A stretch of DNA of 64,000 nt from Lysobacteraceae bacterium NML95-0200 (GCA_002798255.1 NWQQ01000017.1:101051-165050), one strand, 5' to 3'. Shown: positions 54,179 through 63,329, counted from the stretch's first letter. The notes: generated by a model from the sequence alone, not told the origin. A program made the numbers and translations.

Positions 54179-54457
54179 TTATGGGTATTGCCGGCGGGCG
54201 TGGACTACCGCCGTGATTTCGACATGGCTGCTGCCAACCCGGTACAGGATGAGGTAATTGGGATGCGCCAATAGCTCGCGCAGGCCGGGAATCCGGTCAC
54301 TGCTGCGGTACATATAGGGATGTTCGGCCAGCGGCAGGACACTGGCTTCCAGTCGTTGTCGCAGATGTTCGGCTGCCAATGGGTTTTCATCGGCGATATA
54401 GCTCAGGATTTCAAGCAAATCACGCTCAGCACCCTGACTCCAAGTGATGGGAAGCAT
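54179..54457 (-). CDS. ParE2-type toxin (RelE/ParE superfamily)
   Basis: 92 residues: LPITWSQGAERDLLEILSYIADENPLAAEHLRQRLEASVLPLAEHPYMYRSSDRIPGLRELLAHPNYLILYRVGSS-HVEITAVVHARRQYP shows the ParE2/RelE pattern (W...A..DL..I..YI....P.AA..L...I, G.REL....NY...Y.., I..V.HARR.YP), here split to keep the quoted part short in sense. The start overlaps the antitoxin stop (TGATG). ParE2 is the toxin of the PaaR2-PaaA2-ParE2 system of E. coli. Confidence 0.9.
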   Translation of the reverse strand: MLPITWSQGAERDLLEILSYIADENPLAAEHLRQRLEASVLPLAEHPYMYRSSDRIPGLRELLAHPNYLILYRVGSSHVEITAVVHARRQYP

Positions 54458-54639
54458 CAGCGCCCAGCCATCTTTTCGGCAATCAGGGCTTTGGCCTTTG
54501 CCATCACTTCATCATGCGGTATAGGAGGAGTCGGGTCAGCAAGGCGCTTGGCGACTTTGGCCTGCAGCCAAGCGGTATAGGCCGCTTCATCTTCAGCCGT
54601 TTCAAATTCTGAAACCAACGGGTCGAGGCGTGCGTTCAT
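54457..54639 (-). CDS. PaaA2-like antitoxin (stability determinant family)
   Basis: 60 residues. LDPLVSEFETAEDEAAY, TAWLQAKVAKRLADP and PPIPHDEVMAKAKALI track the PaaA2 antitoxin of E. coli O157 (SEFET, WLxAKV, LADPxPxIPHDEV), an intrinsically disordered antitoxin. E. coli has a third gene, PaaR2, ahead of it as transcriptional repressor; none is seen here, the next gene upstream being the end of ahcY. The pair is therefore two-gene. Confidence 0.85.
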   Translation of the reverse strand: MNARLDPLVSEFETAEDEAAYTAWLQAKVAKRLADPTPPIPHDEVMAKAKALIAEKMAGR

Positions 54640-54744
54640 GGCGGCATGTTAGCCCTTGGCGGCTTGTTTTCCAAATGGCGTGGTCACCGGAAAAACAGGC
54701 CGTACAGGCAGTGTCTTGGGTGTTTCGCCAAGCATCAAGTGCCA

Positions 54745-54767
54745 AGCCCCGCCAGAGGGGCGGGGCT
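54745..54767 (-). terminator. intrinsic terminator of ahcY
   Basis: AGCCCCGCC / GGCGGGGCT stem with a CCTCT loop, 10 bp after the ahcY stop; T-run weak. Confidence 0.7.
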
Positions 54768-54776
54768 GCTGCTGGC

Positions 54777-56213
54777 TCAGTAGCGGTAGTGTTCCGGCTT
54801 GTAGGGGCCGTCCACCGGTACGCCGAGGTAGTCGGCTTGTTCCGGGGTGAGGCGGGTGAGTTTGACGCCGATTTTTTCCAGGTGCAGGCGGGCGACTTCC
54901 TCGTCCAGCTTCTTCGGCAGGATGTACACCTTGGCCTCATAGTGCGCCTTGTTGGCCCACAGCTCGATTTGCGCCAGGGTTTGGTTGGCAAAGCTGTTGC
55001 TCATCACGAAGCTGGGGTGCCCGGTGGCACAGCCCAGGTTCACCAGACGGCCTTCGGCCAGCAGGAAGATGCTGTGGCCGTCGGCAAAGGTGAATTTGTC
55101 CACCTGCGGCTTGATATTGGTCTTGGTGGCGCCCGAGGTGTACAGCGCATCGACCTGGATTTCATTGTCGAAGTGGCCGATGTTGCAGACGATGGCCTGA
55201 TCTTTCATGCCCTGCATATGCGCCAGGGTGATGATGTCCTTGTTGCCGGTGGTGGTGACATAGATATCGCCGATGCCGAGGGTGTCCTCGACGGTCTTGA
55301 CTTCAAAGCCTTCCATCGCGGCTTGCAGGGCACAGATCGGGTCGATTTCGGTGACGATGACGCGCGCGCCATAGGCGCGCAGCGAGTGCGCCGAGCCCTT
55401 GCCGACATCGCCGTAGCCGCAGACCACGGCGACCTTGCCGGCCAGCATCACGTCCATGGCGCGCTTGAGGCCATCGGCCAGCGATTCGCGGCAGCCGTAG
55501 AGGTTGTCGAACTTGCTCTTGGTCACCGAGTCGTTGACATTGATGGCCGGTACCAGCAGCTTGCCGGCTTCGGCCAGCTGGTACAGGCGGTGCACGCCAG
55601 TGGTGGTTTCTTCGGAGACGCCCTTCCACTCGGCCACCACCTGGCTCCACCAGCCGGGGCGCTCGCTGGCAACGCGCTTGAGCAAATTCTTGATGACCTG
55701 TTCTTCGTGGTTGGCCGAAGGGGTGTTCACCCAGTCGCTGCCCTGTTCCAGCTCGTAGCCCTTGTGGATCAGCAAGGTGACATCGCCGCCATCGTCCACC
55801 ACCAGTTGCGGGCCGAGAAAGCCGCCGTTGCCATCGGGGAAGGACAGCGCATCCAGGGTGCAGTCCCAGTATTCCTCCAGGGTTTCGCCTTTCCAGGCGA
55901 ATACCGGGGTGCCGGTGGCGGCAATCGCGGCGGCGGCGTGGTCTTGGGTGGAGAAGATGTTGCAGCTCGCCCAGCGCACATCGGCGCCGATGTCCTTCAG
56001 GGTTTCGATGAGCACGGCGGTCTGGATGGTCATGTGCAGGCTGCCGGTGACGCGCACGCCCTTCAGCGGGGCTTGCGGCGCGTATTTGCGGCGGATGGAC
56101 ATCAGGCCGGGCATTTCGTGCTCGGCGATGTCGATTTCCTTGCGACCCCAGTCGGCCAGGCTGATGTCGGCAACGCGATAAGCGTTATTGGCTGCAGCAG
56201 CAGGTGCATTCAT
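54777..56213 (-). CDS. ahcY: S-adenosylhomocysteine hydrolase
   Basis: 478 residues from the ATG ending at 56213 ([17 protein letters not shown]); the longer upstream frame overlaps the riboswitch. Hallmarks: [72 protein letters not shown] site [14 protein letters not shown]-terminal HYRY. Splits SAH into adenosine and homocysteine, relieving inhibition of methyltransferases. SD GGAG sits 7 bp before ATG. Regulated by the SAH riboswitch just upstream. Confidence 0.98.
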   Translation of the reverse strand: MNAPAAAANNAYRVADISLADWGRKEIDIAEHEMPGLMSIRRKYAPQAPLKGVRVTGSLHMTIQTAVLIETLKDIGADVRWASCNIFSTQDHAAAAIAATGTPVFAWKGETLEEYWDCTLDALSFPDGNGGFLGPQLVVDDGGDVTLLIHKGYELEQGSDWVNTPSANHEEQVIKNLLKRVASERPGWWSQVVAEWKGVSEETTTGVHRLYQLAEAGKLLVPAINVNDSVTKSKFDNLYGCRESLADGLKRAMDVMLAGKVAVVCGYGDVGKGSAHSLRAYGARVIVTEIDPICALQAAMEGFEVKTVEDTLGIGDIYVTTTGNKDIITLAHMQGMKDQAIVCNIGHFDNEIQVDALYTSGATKTNIKPQVDKFTFADGHSIFLLAEGRLVNLGCATGHPSFVMSNSFANQTLAQIELWANKAHYEAKVYILPKKLDEEVARLHLEKIGVKLTRLTPEQADYLGVPVDGPYKPEHYRY

Positions 56214-56246
56214 TTCGGTACTCCGTGATTTATCGGGAAAGGTCAT

Positions 56247-56312
56247 CACGGGCGCCGTTGTTTCAAGATGCCGAGCCTGGTGGGAATCCCCATCGCAGCG
56301 CCCCTCGGCGTG
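56247..56312 (-). ncRNA. SAH riboswitch upstream of ahcY
   Basis: On the minus strand the leader reads CGCCGAGGGGCGCTGCGA, then CCAGGCTCGGC, then CAACGGCGCCCG, which match the conserved core of the S-adenosylhomocysteine riboswitch (GAGGxGCGxUGCrA ... CCAGGCUCG ... AACGGCGC). P1 would pair CACG (56312-56309) with CGTG (56250-56247). The segment CCGTGAT (56251-56245) can alternatively pair seven bases with ATCACGG (56229-56223), which overlaps the GGAG Shine-Dalgarno (56224-56221). Ligand binding, by holding P1, would free the SD: an on-switch, as known for this class. Confidence 0.93.
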
Positions 56313-56318
56313 GCGCGC

Positions 56319-56324
56319 ATTATA
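56319..56324 (-). promoter_or_regulatory. -10 element of the ahcY transcript
   Basis: A perfect TATAAT on the minus strand 6-7 bp ahead of the riboswitch, so the transcript would begin at its first stem. No good -35 hexamer. Confidence 0.6.
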
Positions 56325-56408
56325 GCCATTGCTGGGCATGACTTTTGACCCCAGAAAGCGGGGCGCTGATATGGCAGGCTATGGGCTTGTCTGTTCCGGG
56401 AGCTTTGC

Positions 56409-58850
56409 ATGCGACTTCGTTTATTGGCCACGGCGGCCACCCTTGTCCTGTTCCAGTTTGTGCCGGCGGGTTTTGCGCAAGATGCTTATCGTGAGCCTTC
56501 GGCGGCGCTGAAAGCGATTGCCGATGCACCGCGCGCGCCGCAGGTGACGCTCAGCCCGCGCCGGGATTTGATGGCGCTTTTGGCAAGTCCGGCGCTTCCG
56601 GGCATTGAAGTGGTGGCGCAACCGGAAGAAAAACTGGCCGGCTTGCGCATCCATTCCAGGGTGCTGGCGCGCAGCAATTTCAGCTATGGCAATGCGCTGT
56701 GGTTGCAGGAAGTGGAAACTGGCCGCGAAATTCGCATCGAGGGTCTGCCGCAGCCCTTGTCGATTGCCAGCCTGGGCTGGTCGCCCGACCAGCGCCATCT
56801 GGCTTTCAATCAGGTGGATGCGCGCACTGGCAGCAACAGCCTGTGGGTGGTGGATGTGGCCGCAGGCAAGGCGCGGCAGCTAAGCAGCGGACTCAATACC
56901 ATCAGCGGCCGCGCGTTTGAATGGCTGCCCGATAGCCAGCGTCTTTTGGTCACCTTGCAGCCGCAGGGTGCGGCGCTGCCGGTCAGTGACGGCATTCCCA
57001 CCGGCCCCAATGTGCAGCAAACCGGCAGCGGTGGTCGCATCACCAGTGTGCGCACCTATCAGGATCTTTTGAAGAACGAGGCCGATGCGCGGCGTTTTGA
57101 ATACTTGCTGACCACGCAACCGGCAGTGGTGAGTGTGCAAGGCGTGGTGCAACCCGTGGGCGAGGCGGCGATGTATGTTGGGCTGTCAGTCTCGCCGGAT
57201 GGCCAGTATCTGTTGAGCCAGCGCATCACCCGGCCATTTTCCTATCTGGTGCCGATGGGCTTTTTCCCGCGCGTGATTGAAGTGCGCGATATGCAGGGCA
57301 AGCGGCTGCATACTGTCGCCAGCCTGCCGTTGGTGGAAGGGCTGCCGACCGGCAATGATGCGGTGCCCACTGGCGTGCGCCAGGTGCAGTGGCGCGCCGA
57401 TGCGCCTGCCACCCTGGTATGGGCCGAAGCCCAGGATGAGGGCGATCCGGCGCGCGAAGCGGCGGTGCGCGACATCGTGTACATGCAGGCTGCCCCGTTC
57501 AACCGCGCCCCGCAGGTGCTGGCCAAACTTTCCACGCGCTATGCCGGTGCGCAATGGGGGCGCGGGGATTTGGCGCTGGTGAGCGAATACTGGTGGCGAA
57601 CCCGCCAATTCAAGACCTGGCGCGTCGCGCCTGACAATCCGCGTCAGGCGCCGGTATTGTTTGAGGCGGGCAGCCGCGAAGACCGCTATGCCGACAAGGG
57701 CAGCCCGGTACTGGTGCCGGATGCGCGCGGTCGTGCAGTGCTGCTGACCTCCCCTGATGGCGGCAGCATCTACCGCATTGGCAATGGCGCATCGCCCGAA
57801 GGCGACCGCCCGTTCCTTGACCGCCAGCGGCTGGCCGATGGCAGCAGCGAGCGGCTGTTTCATTCCAGCGGCGAGCAGTTTGAATACCCGGTGGGTCTGC
57901 TCGATGCCGAAGGCAGGCGCATCATCACCAGCCGCGAGACGCCCAGCGAGCGTCCCAATTTCTGGCTGCGCGACTTGAGCGCGACAGGCAGGGCGCGCGC
58001 ACTGACGCAATTCCCGCATCCCACCCCGCAACTGCGCGAGGTGCAGAAAGAACTCATCCGCTACAAACGCGCCGATGGCGTGGCGCTGACCGCCACCTTG
58101 TACCTGCCGCCGGGCTATGTGGCCGAGCGCGATGGCCCGCTGCCGCTGCTGATGTGGGCTTACCCCGGCGAGTTCAAATCCGCGGCGGCGGCCAGTCAGG
58201 TGAGTGGCTCGCCGTACCGCTTCAACCACATCAGCTACTGGGGGCCGCTGCCTTACTTGGCCGAAGGCTATGCGGTGCTGGACAACCCCAGCATGCCGAT
58301 TATTGGCGAAGGCGATGCCGAACCCAATGACAGCTATATCCAGCAATTGCGCGCCAATGCCGAGGCTGCGGTGGAAGAAGTGGTGCGTCGCGGCGTGGCC
58401 GACCGTGAGCGCATCGCCGTGGGCGGACATTCATATGGCGCGTTCATGACGGCAAACTTGTTGGCGCATACCAATTTGTTCCGCGCCGGGATTGCCAGAA
58501 GCGGCGCCTATAACCGCACGCTCACCCCGTTTGGCTTCCAGGCCGAAGAACGCAATTTCTGGCAGGCCAGCGACACCTATGCAGCGATGTCGCCGTTCTT
58601 CCATGCCGAGAAAATCAAAACGCCCATCCTGTTTATCCACGGCGAGGAGGACAATAACTCCGGCACCTTCCCGATGCAGAGCGAGCGCATGTATCAGGCG
58701 GTACGCGGACTGGGCGGGCAGGCGCGGCTGGTGATGCTGCCGAACGAATCGCATGGCTACCGCGCCCGCGAGTCGATTCTCACCATGATGGCCGAAACCC
58801 ATGACTGGCTGGAGCAGCATGTCAAGCCTGCGCCGAAGGCCGGGAAATAA
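56409..58850 (+). CDS. secreted S9 family prolyl oligopeptidase-like peptidase
   Basis: 813 residues with a Sec signal peptide (MRLRLLATAATLVLFQFVPAGFAQ). N-terminal beta-propeller, C-terminal alpha/beta hydrolase domain: catalytic Ser in VGGHSYGAFMTANLL, acid in FIHGEEDNNSGTFP and His in LPNESHGYRARES. GFWxRDL and QRxTRPFSYLVPMxxFPRxIEV-like segments match the large glutamyl/dipeptidyl peptidase group of xanthomonads. Probably degrades oligopeptides in the periplasm or outside. Divergent from ahcY, with 195 bp between starts. Confidence 0.9.
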   Translation: MRLRLLATAATLVLFQFVPAGFAQDAYREPSAALKAIADAPRAPQVTLSPRRDLMALLASPALPGIEVVAQPEEKLAGLRIHSRVLARSNFSYGNALWLQEVETGREIRIEGLPQPLSIASLGWSPDQRHLAFNQVDARTGSNSLWVVDVAAGKARQLSSGLNTISGRAFEWLPDSQRLLVTLQPQGAALPVSDGIPTGPNVQQTGSGGRITSVRTYQDLLKNEADARRFEYLLTTQPAVVSVQGVVQPVGEAAMYVGLSVSPDGQYLLSQRITRPFSYLVPMGFFPRVIEVRDMQGKRLHTVASLPLVEGLPTGNDAVPTGVRQVQWRADAPATLVWAEAQDEGDPAREAAVRDIVYMQAAPFNRAPQVLAKLSTRYAGAQWGRGDLALVSEYWWRTRQFKTWRVAPDNPRQAPVLFEAGSREDRYADKGSPVLVPDARGRAVLLTSPDGGSIYRIGNGASPEGDRPFLDRQRLADGSSERLFHSSGEQFEYPVGLLDAEGRRIITSRETPSERPNFWLRDLSATGRARALTQFPHPTPQLREVQKELIRYKRADGVALTATLYLPPGYVAERDGPLPLLMWAYPGEFKSAAAASQVSGSPYRFNHISYWGPLPYLAEGYAVLDNPSMPIIGEGDAEPNDSYIQQLRANAEAAVEEVVRRGVADRERIAVGGHSYGAFMTANLLAHTNLFRAGIARSGAYNRTLTPFGFQAEERNFWQASDTYAAMSPFFHAEKIKTPILFIHGEEDNNSGTFPMQSERMYQAVRGLGGQARLVMLPNESHGYRARESILTMMAETHDWLEQHVKPAPKAGK

Positions 58851-58867
58851 GTCCTTGGCATGGTTTG

Positions 58868-58900
58868 CAAAACGAGCTGCCCGGTGCAGCTCGTTTTATT
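58868..58900 (+). terminator. intrinsic terminator of the S9 peptidase gene
   Basis: AAAACGAGCTGC / GCAGCTCGTTTT stem with a CCGGT-like loop followed by ATTTG. Confidence 0.88.
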
Positions 58901-59041
58901 TGTGCCAGCCAGACGCTGGCAGAAGCTGTGCCAATCTTCCTGGTGCCAGTGACATCCAGCTGAACAAACGCTGGATGCGCAGAACGGAAAATTTACCTGA
59001 CATCGGTAGAGTGAGCTGTCTGGTTTGATGAGGAGACTCTG

Positions 59042-60301
59042 ATGGCAAGAACAATCCTGTTTACAGCGATATTGAGTGTGCTGGGGCTTGCCGCCTGCAG
59101 GCCGCAGGACAAGGCGGCCGAGGAAGCAGCAGCCAGCGTTGTCAAGGTGCTTGAGCAGGTGCAGGCCGAGCCTCAGGCGCTGGATGGCGCAGATACACAG
59201 GCGCAGAGCGAAGCCCAGCAACAGGCGATTGCCATGCTGGGCGAGCCGGTGCCGGAGTTTCCGCTGATTCCCGCGATTGTGGTGCCGGATATCGTTGGCG
59301 TGTTGCCAGCGCAGCAGGCGTTTGAAAAAGCCATGGCGACGGCCTTTGAGCAAATTGGCCAGGTGCCGGGCATCAGCGTGACACCGGCGCGCTGTGATAA
59401 TGGCCGCTTCGTTGCCAATAGCGGCGGCATTACCCGTGTCCATGAGGATGGGCAGGTGTACCGCAATGCCGACAATGGCGTGTTCCGTATCAATCCCGAT
59501 GGCAGCGGCTATGCCAATACCGATACCGCTGTGGTGCGCGTGGATGCGTCGGGTGAAATCTATATCAATGGCGAAGCCGAGGCCGATGGCAGCCGTGCCA
59601 CGGTACGCATCAAGCCCGATGGCTCGGGTCATTACAACGGCCGCCACGGCAGCATCCGCCTGGACGGGCAGGGCGGAGGGTATTGGAGTGGCAGTATCGG
59701 CACGGTACGGGTGGAAAAAGACGGCTCCGGTTTCTGGAATGGGGCAGAAGGCACTGTGCGTATCGCGGCCGATGGCTCGGGCTTCTGGAGTGGCAAGCAT
59801 GGCACGCTGCGCAACTATGGCGATGGCTACGGCATATGGAGCAAATATCCGGGCAAGCGCATTCCGATGGAACCGCTGCCATTGGTGCCGCCTGCCGGGC
59901 GCTTTCCGGCGCAGGAGGGTTTCCGGCTACCCGGCACGCCCTGCGGTTTTGTCATTACCTTGCAGGATGCGGTGCTGTTTGATTTCGACAAATCCGATAT
60001 CCGCGCCGACGCCGCGCAAGTGCTGGATGCCCTGGGACAGGCGCTGGCCGGTATGTCTTTGCAGGACATGGAGGTGCGCGGCCATACCGATGCCAAGGGC
60101 AGTGATGACTATAACCAGGGCCTGTCCGAGCGTCGCGCCAATGCGGTGGCAGCGGCGTTGCGGCAGCGCGGCGTCAAGGGGCAAGTGCGCGCCCTTGGCC
60201 TGGGTGAGCGCGAGCCGGTGGCCGCCAATGAAATCAACGGCCAGGACAATCCCTCCGGGCGGCAGCTCAACCGCCGCGTGGAAATTTTCGTGCGAACCTG
60301 A
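59042..60301 (+). CDS. OmpA-family lipoprotein with eight 17-residue repeats
   Basis: 419 residues. Signal peptide and lipobox LAAC (Cys 19). Residues 20-125: helical Ala/Gln-rich spacer. Residues 129-271 hold tandem repeats of 17 residues beginning at 129, 146, 163 (with six extra residues), 186, 203, 220, 237 and 254; consensus GTVRIxxDGSGFWxGxx. Residues 300-419 are an OmpA peptidoglycan-binding domain: VLFDFDKSDIRADAAQVLD, RGHTDAKGSDDYNQGLSERRANAV, RRVEIFVRT. It likely links the outer membrane to the wall. The repeat domain suggests a beta-solenoid; I know no name for it. Confidence 0.87.
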   Translation: MARTILFTAILSVLGLAACRPQDKAAEEAAASVVKVLEQVQAEPQALDGADTQAQSEAQQQAIAMLGEPVPEFPLIPAIVVPDIVGVLPAQQAFEKAMATAFEQIGQVPGISVTPARCDNGRFVANSGGITRVHEDGQVYRNADNGVFRINPDGSGYANTDTAVVRVDASGEIYINGEAEADGSRATVRIKPDGSGHYNGRHGSIRLDGQGGGYWSGSIGTVRVEKDGSGFWNGAEGTVRIAADGSGFWSGKHGTLRNYGDGYGIWSKYPGKRIPMEPLPLVPPAGRFPAQEGFRLPGTPCGFVITLQDAVLFDFDKSDIRADAAQVLDALGQALAGMSLQDMEVRGHTDAKGSDDYNQGLSERRANAVAAALRQRGVKGQVRALGLGEREPVAANEINGQDNPSGRQLNRRVEIFVRT

Positions 60302-60407
60302 TGCTTCAGGGTTGAGAGTAATGCCAAGCTGTTTGTAAAGAATCGGGACGGAAAAAACGGCGCAGGGTGTGCCTCGCGCCGTCTTGGTGGGTCGCTTCAG
60401 TAGGCCG

Positions 60408-61697
60408 TTACGGTGCTTTGAAGTGCTTTTTCAGCCCAGCCCAGCAGGCCTGATAGTCGCGCTGGCGATGTTCGGCATCCTGCGCCTGTGCGCTGGGGCG
60501 AATCACGCCGCGGCTCTCAAACATGAAGGCCATGGTGCCGGTGATGTAGTCGGGTTTGGACAAATCCGCAGCCGAAGCTTTTTCGAAGGTGGCCGCATCC
60601 GGGCCGTGGCCGGTCATGCAGTTATGCAGCGAGGCGCCGCCGGGAGAAAAGCCGTCGGCCTTGGCGTCATAGGCGCCGTGAATCAGCCCCATGAACTCGC
60701 TGGCGATATTGCGGTGGAACCACGGCGGGCGGAAGGTGTCCTGCATCGCCAGGATGCGCGGGCCGAAAATCACGAAATCCAGATTGCCAACGCCGGGGGT
60801 GTCGCTGGGCGAAGTCAGCACCAGGAAAATCGACGGGTCGGGGTGGTCAAAGCTGATCGAGCCGATGGTGTTGAATTTGCGCAGATCGTATTTGTAGGGC
60901 ACATGGTTGCCATGCCAGCCGACCACATCCAGTGGCGAGTGACCTATATCGGCACGCCACAGATAGCCCTGGAACTTGCCAATCAACTCGAAGTCGCCTT
61001 CCAGGTCTTCATAAGCGGCCACCGGGGTCAGGAAATCGCGCGGATTGGCAAGCCCGTTGCTGCCAATGGGGCCAAGATCGGGGATGCGCAGGAAAGCGCC
61101 GAAGTTCTCACAGACATAGCCGCGCGAGGCGCCATCGGGCAGCGCCACACAGAAGCGGATGCCGCGCGGAATCACCGCGATTTCCTGCGGCTCGACTTCC
61201 AGCGTGCCCAGCTCGGTGGCGATGATCAGCCGCCCTTGCTGTGGCACGATCAACATTTCACCATCGGCGTTGTAGAAGTAGCGCCCCTGCATGTCGCGGT
61301 TGGCGGCATACAGATGCACGCCAATGCCGGTACCCGCGCTGGGGGCGCCATTGCCCGCCATGGTGAACAGTCCTTCGATAAAGTCGGTGGGCGCTTCGGG
61401 CAACGGCAGCGGGCTCCAGCGCAATTGATCCGGGGTAATCGGCCCCTGCACAAAATCGTTATGGAAGCGCGGCTGCGCAAACGGTGTGAACTTGCCGTGC
61501 ATCGCCGCCGGGCGGATGCGGTAAGTCCAGCTGCGGCGGTTCTGGTGGCGCGGGGCGGTAAACGCGGTGCCGCTGATTTGTTCGGCATACAGGCCATGCG
61601 CCACCACCTGTGGCGAATTGCGTCCATCGGGCAGGGTGCCGGGGATGGCTTCGGTGGCGAACTCGTTGCCAAAGCCACTCATATAGGAAAGTGTCAT
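60408..61697 (-). CDS. hmgA: homogentisate 1,2-dioxygenase
   Basis: 429 residues from the ATG ending at 61697, which has AAGAGG 7 bp upstream. [20 protein letters not shown] is the invariant start; [18 protein letters not shown] region, [30 protein letters not shown] and iron ligands in [16 protein letters not shown] and [21 protein letters not shown] are present. Opens homogentisate to maleylacetoacetate. Lies 19 bp after the MAPEG gene in an hppD-MAPEG-hmgA operon. Confidence 0.97.
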   Translation of the reverse strand: MTLSYMSGFGNEFATEAIPGTLPDGRNSPQVVAHGLYAEQISGTAFTAPRHQNRRSWTYRIRPAAMHGKFTPFAQPRFHNDFVQGPITPDQLRWSPLPLPEAPTDFIEGLFTMAGNGAPSAGTGIGVHLYAANRDMQGRYFYNADGEMLIVPQQGRLIIATELGTLEVEPQEIAVIPRGIRFCVALPDGASRGYVCENFGAFLRIPDLGPIGSNGLANPRDFLTPVAAYEDLEGDFELIGKFQGYLWRADIGHSPLDVVGWHGNHVPYKYDLRKFNTIGSISFDHPDPSIFLVLTSPSDTPGVGNLDFVIFGPRILAMQDTFRPPWFHRNIASEFMGLIHGAYDAKADGFSPGGASLHNCMTGHGPDAATFEKASAADLSKPDYITGTMAFMFESRGVIRPSAQAQDAEHRQRDYQACWAGLKKHFKAP

Positions 61698-61716
61698 GAA
61701 AACCTCTTGAAACAAG

Positions 61717-62106
61717 TCAAATCAGCGTGCGGACGATGCCCAGCAATGCCAGCAGCAACAGCCCCATTGCCGGGAACATCGACAGCATGAAGCCCAAGGC
61801 GCGGCTGGCCGGGTTGCGCACATAGGCGCGCCAGTAAATCAGCCGGCCAATCAGGTACACCGCACCCAGTGCCACGACCCAAGTCACTGGCCAGTAGCGT
61901 GCGGCCAGATACAACGAGGGCAGAAACACAAACAGCACTTCCAGTGTGTTCATCTGCACCCGATAGATGCGCTCGAAGCCTTCGTGGCCGCTGATGGCCG
62001 GCGCCTTCACGCCGTACAGGCCGCGTGCGCGCCCAACCAGAAATCCGAAAAACACAAACTGCACTACCGCCAGTGCGGCAATCAAGTCCACCCAAGCTGT
62101 ATTCAT
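61717..62106 (-). CDS. MAPEG family membrane protein
   Basis: 129 residues from the ATG ending at 62106. Four hydrophobic spans; [47 protein letters not shown] carries the MAPEG motif (R.....AP...G...F.R..R.Q.N..E). MAPEG proteins include glutathione transferases and related enzymes. Here it sits between hppD and hmgA, where a glutathione-dependent maleylacetoacetate isomerase step follows biochemically; whether it serves that step is unproven. Confidence 0.88.
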   Translation of the reverse strand: MNTAWVDLIAALAVVQFVFFGFLVGRARGLYGVKAPAISGHEGFERIYRVQMNTLEVLFVFLPSLYLAARYWPVTWVVALGAVYLIGRLIYWRAYVRNPASRALGFMLSMFPAMGLLLLALLGIVRTLI

Positions 62107-62123
62107 CGCAATGCTCCGCTCAC

Positions 62124-62147
62124 AGGGCGGGCAGGCATGCCCACCCT
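62124..62147. repeat. intergenic palindrome between hppD and the MAPEG gene
   Basis: AGGGCGGGCA and TGCCCACCCT are 10-nt arms with one mismatch around GGCA. Such REP-like hairpins are common between xanthomonad genes and may reduce read-through. Confidence 0.5.
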
Positions 62148-62168
62148 GCAAAATTCAGGGTTGAATTT

Positions 62169-63269
62169 TTACAGTACGCCGCGCTTCATCTGGTCGCGCT
62201 CGATCGATTCGAACAGCGCCTGGAAGTTGCCTTCGCCAAAGCCTTCGTTGCCCTTGCGCTGGATGATTTCAAAGAAAATCGGGCCAAACGCATTCTGGGT
62301 GAAGATTTGCAGCAGCTTGCGCTGCTTGGTGTCCGGGTCAGCGTCAATCAGAATCGAGTTCTTGCGCAGCCGCTCGACATCTTCGCCGTGGTTGGGCACG
62401 CGGATGTCGATGACATCAAAATACGTATCCGGGGTATCGAGGAACTTCACCCCGCGTGCGTGCATCGCTTCCACGGTGTCGTAGATATTGTTGGTGAACA
62501 GCGCGATGTGCTGGATGCCTTCGCCCTTGTAGTCGCGCAGGTATTCGTTGATTTGGCTCTTTTCGTCGCTGGACTCGTTAAGCGGGATGCGCACGATGCC
62601 ATCGGGCGCAGTCATCGCCTTGGAGAGCAGGCCGGTCTTGGCGCCCTTGATGTCGAAATAGCGAATTTCGCGGAAGTTGAACAGCTTTTCGTAATACTCC
62701 GACCACTTGTCCATATTGCCCAGAAACAGGTTATGGGTGAGGTGGTCGATAAAGGTCAGGCCAAAGCCCTTGGGCTGCGCCTCGGCGCCTTCAAACAGTT
62801 CAAAATCGGCGTACAGGTCAGCCTTGCCATCATCCACCAGATACAGCATGCAGTCGCCAATGCCCTTGATGACCGGCGCATCCACGGCTTTGGTATCGGC
62901 CTTGAAATCGATTGCTTCGCCGCCATTGGCGAGCACGTGCGCCAGCACTTCGCTGGAGGGTTTCTTGAAATTGATGGCAAAGCCGCAGGCGGAAGGACCG
63001 TGCTTTTGCGCAAAGTCCGAAGCAAACGAGTCGTCCGACTCGTTCAGCAGGAAGTTGATGCCGCCCTGGCGGAACAGGGTGATGTCGCGGCTTTTGTGCT
63101 TGGCAATGGCGGTAAAGCCCATGCCCTCAAGGTACTGGCGCATGCGTGCACCTTCGCCCTTGGGCGCGGCAAACTCGACAAACTCAAACCCGTTGATGCC
63201 CATCGGGTTTTCAAAAGTGGTCGGAATCATCCCGATATCCTGGTCAATCACGGCGCGGGCTAGGGACAT
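62169..63269 (-). CDS. hppD: 4-hydroxyphenylpyruvate dioxygenase
   Basis: 366 residues, iron(II) vicinal-oxygen-chelate fold. Ligands by family alignment: His 176 in FIDHLTHN, His 254 in GIQHIALFT and Glu 334 in FFEIIQRKGN. MGINGFEFVEFA and NEGFGEGNFQALFESIERDQ are typical. Forms homogentisate, the substrate of hmgA. Divergent from the MarR regulator, whose palindromic operator lies midway. Confidence 0.97.
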   Translation of the reverse strand: MSLARAVIDQDIGMIPTTFENPMGINGFEFVEFAAPKGEGARMRQYLEGMGFTAIAKHKSRDITLFRQGGINFLLNESDDSFASDFAQKHGPSACGFAINFKKPSSEVLAHVLANGGEAIDFKADTKAVDAPVIKGIGDCMLYLVDDGKADLYADFELFEGAEAQPKGFGLTFIDHLTHNLFLGNMDKWSEYYEKLFNFREIRYFDIKGAKTGLLSKAMTAPDGIVRIPLNESSDEKSQINEYLRDYKGEGIQHIALFTNNIYDTVEAMHARGVKFLDTPDTYFDVIDIRVPNHGEDVERLRKNSILIDADPDTKQRKLLQIFTQNAFGPIFFEIIQRKGNEGFGEGNFQALFESIERDQMKRGVL

Positions 63270-63315
63270 GGCTTACTCCTGCTTGAAAGGGGAAGTTGGC
63301 AAAGCCGACTTTATA

Positions 63316-63329
63316 GTTTCAAATGAAAC
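63316..63329. promoter_or_regulatory. palindromic operator between hppD and the MarR gene
   Basis: GTTTCAAATGAAAC, a perfect 6-2-6 inverted repeat, lies 46 bp from the hppD ATG and 45 bp from the MarR-gene ATG, exactly centred. A MarR dimer bound here would control both. Confidence 0.7.

Noticed and set aside
60369..61790. 473-codon plus-strand frame opposite hmgA
   Set aside because: Antisense of hmgA; no domain or ribosome site.
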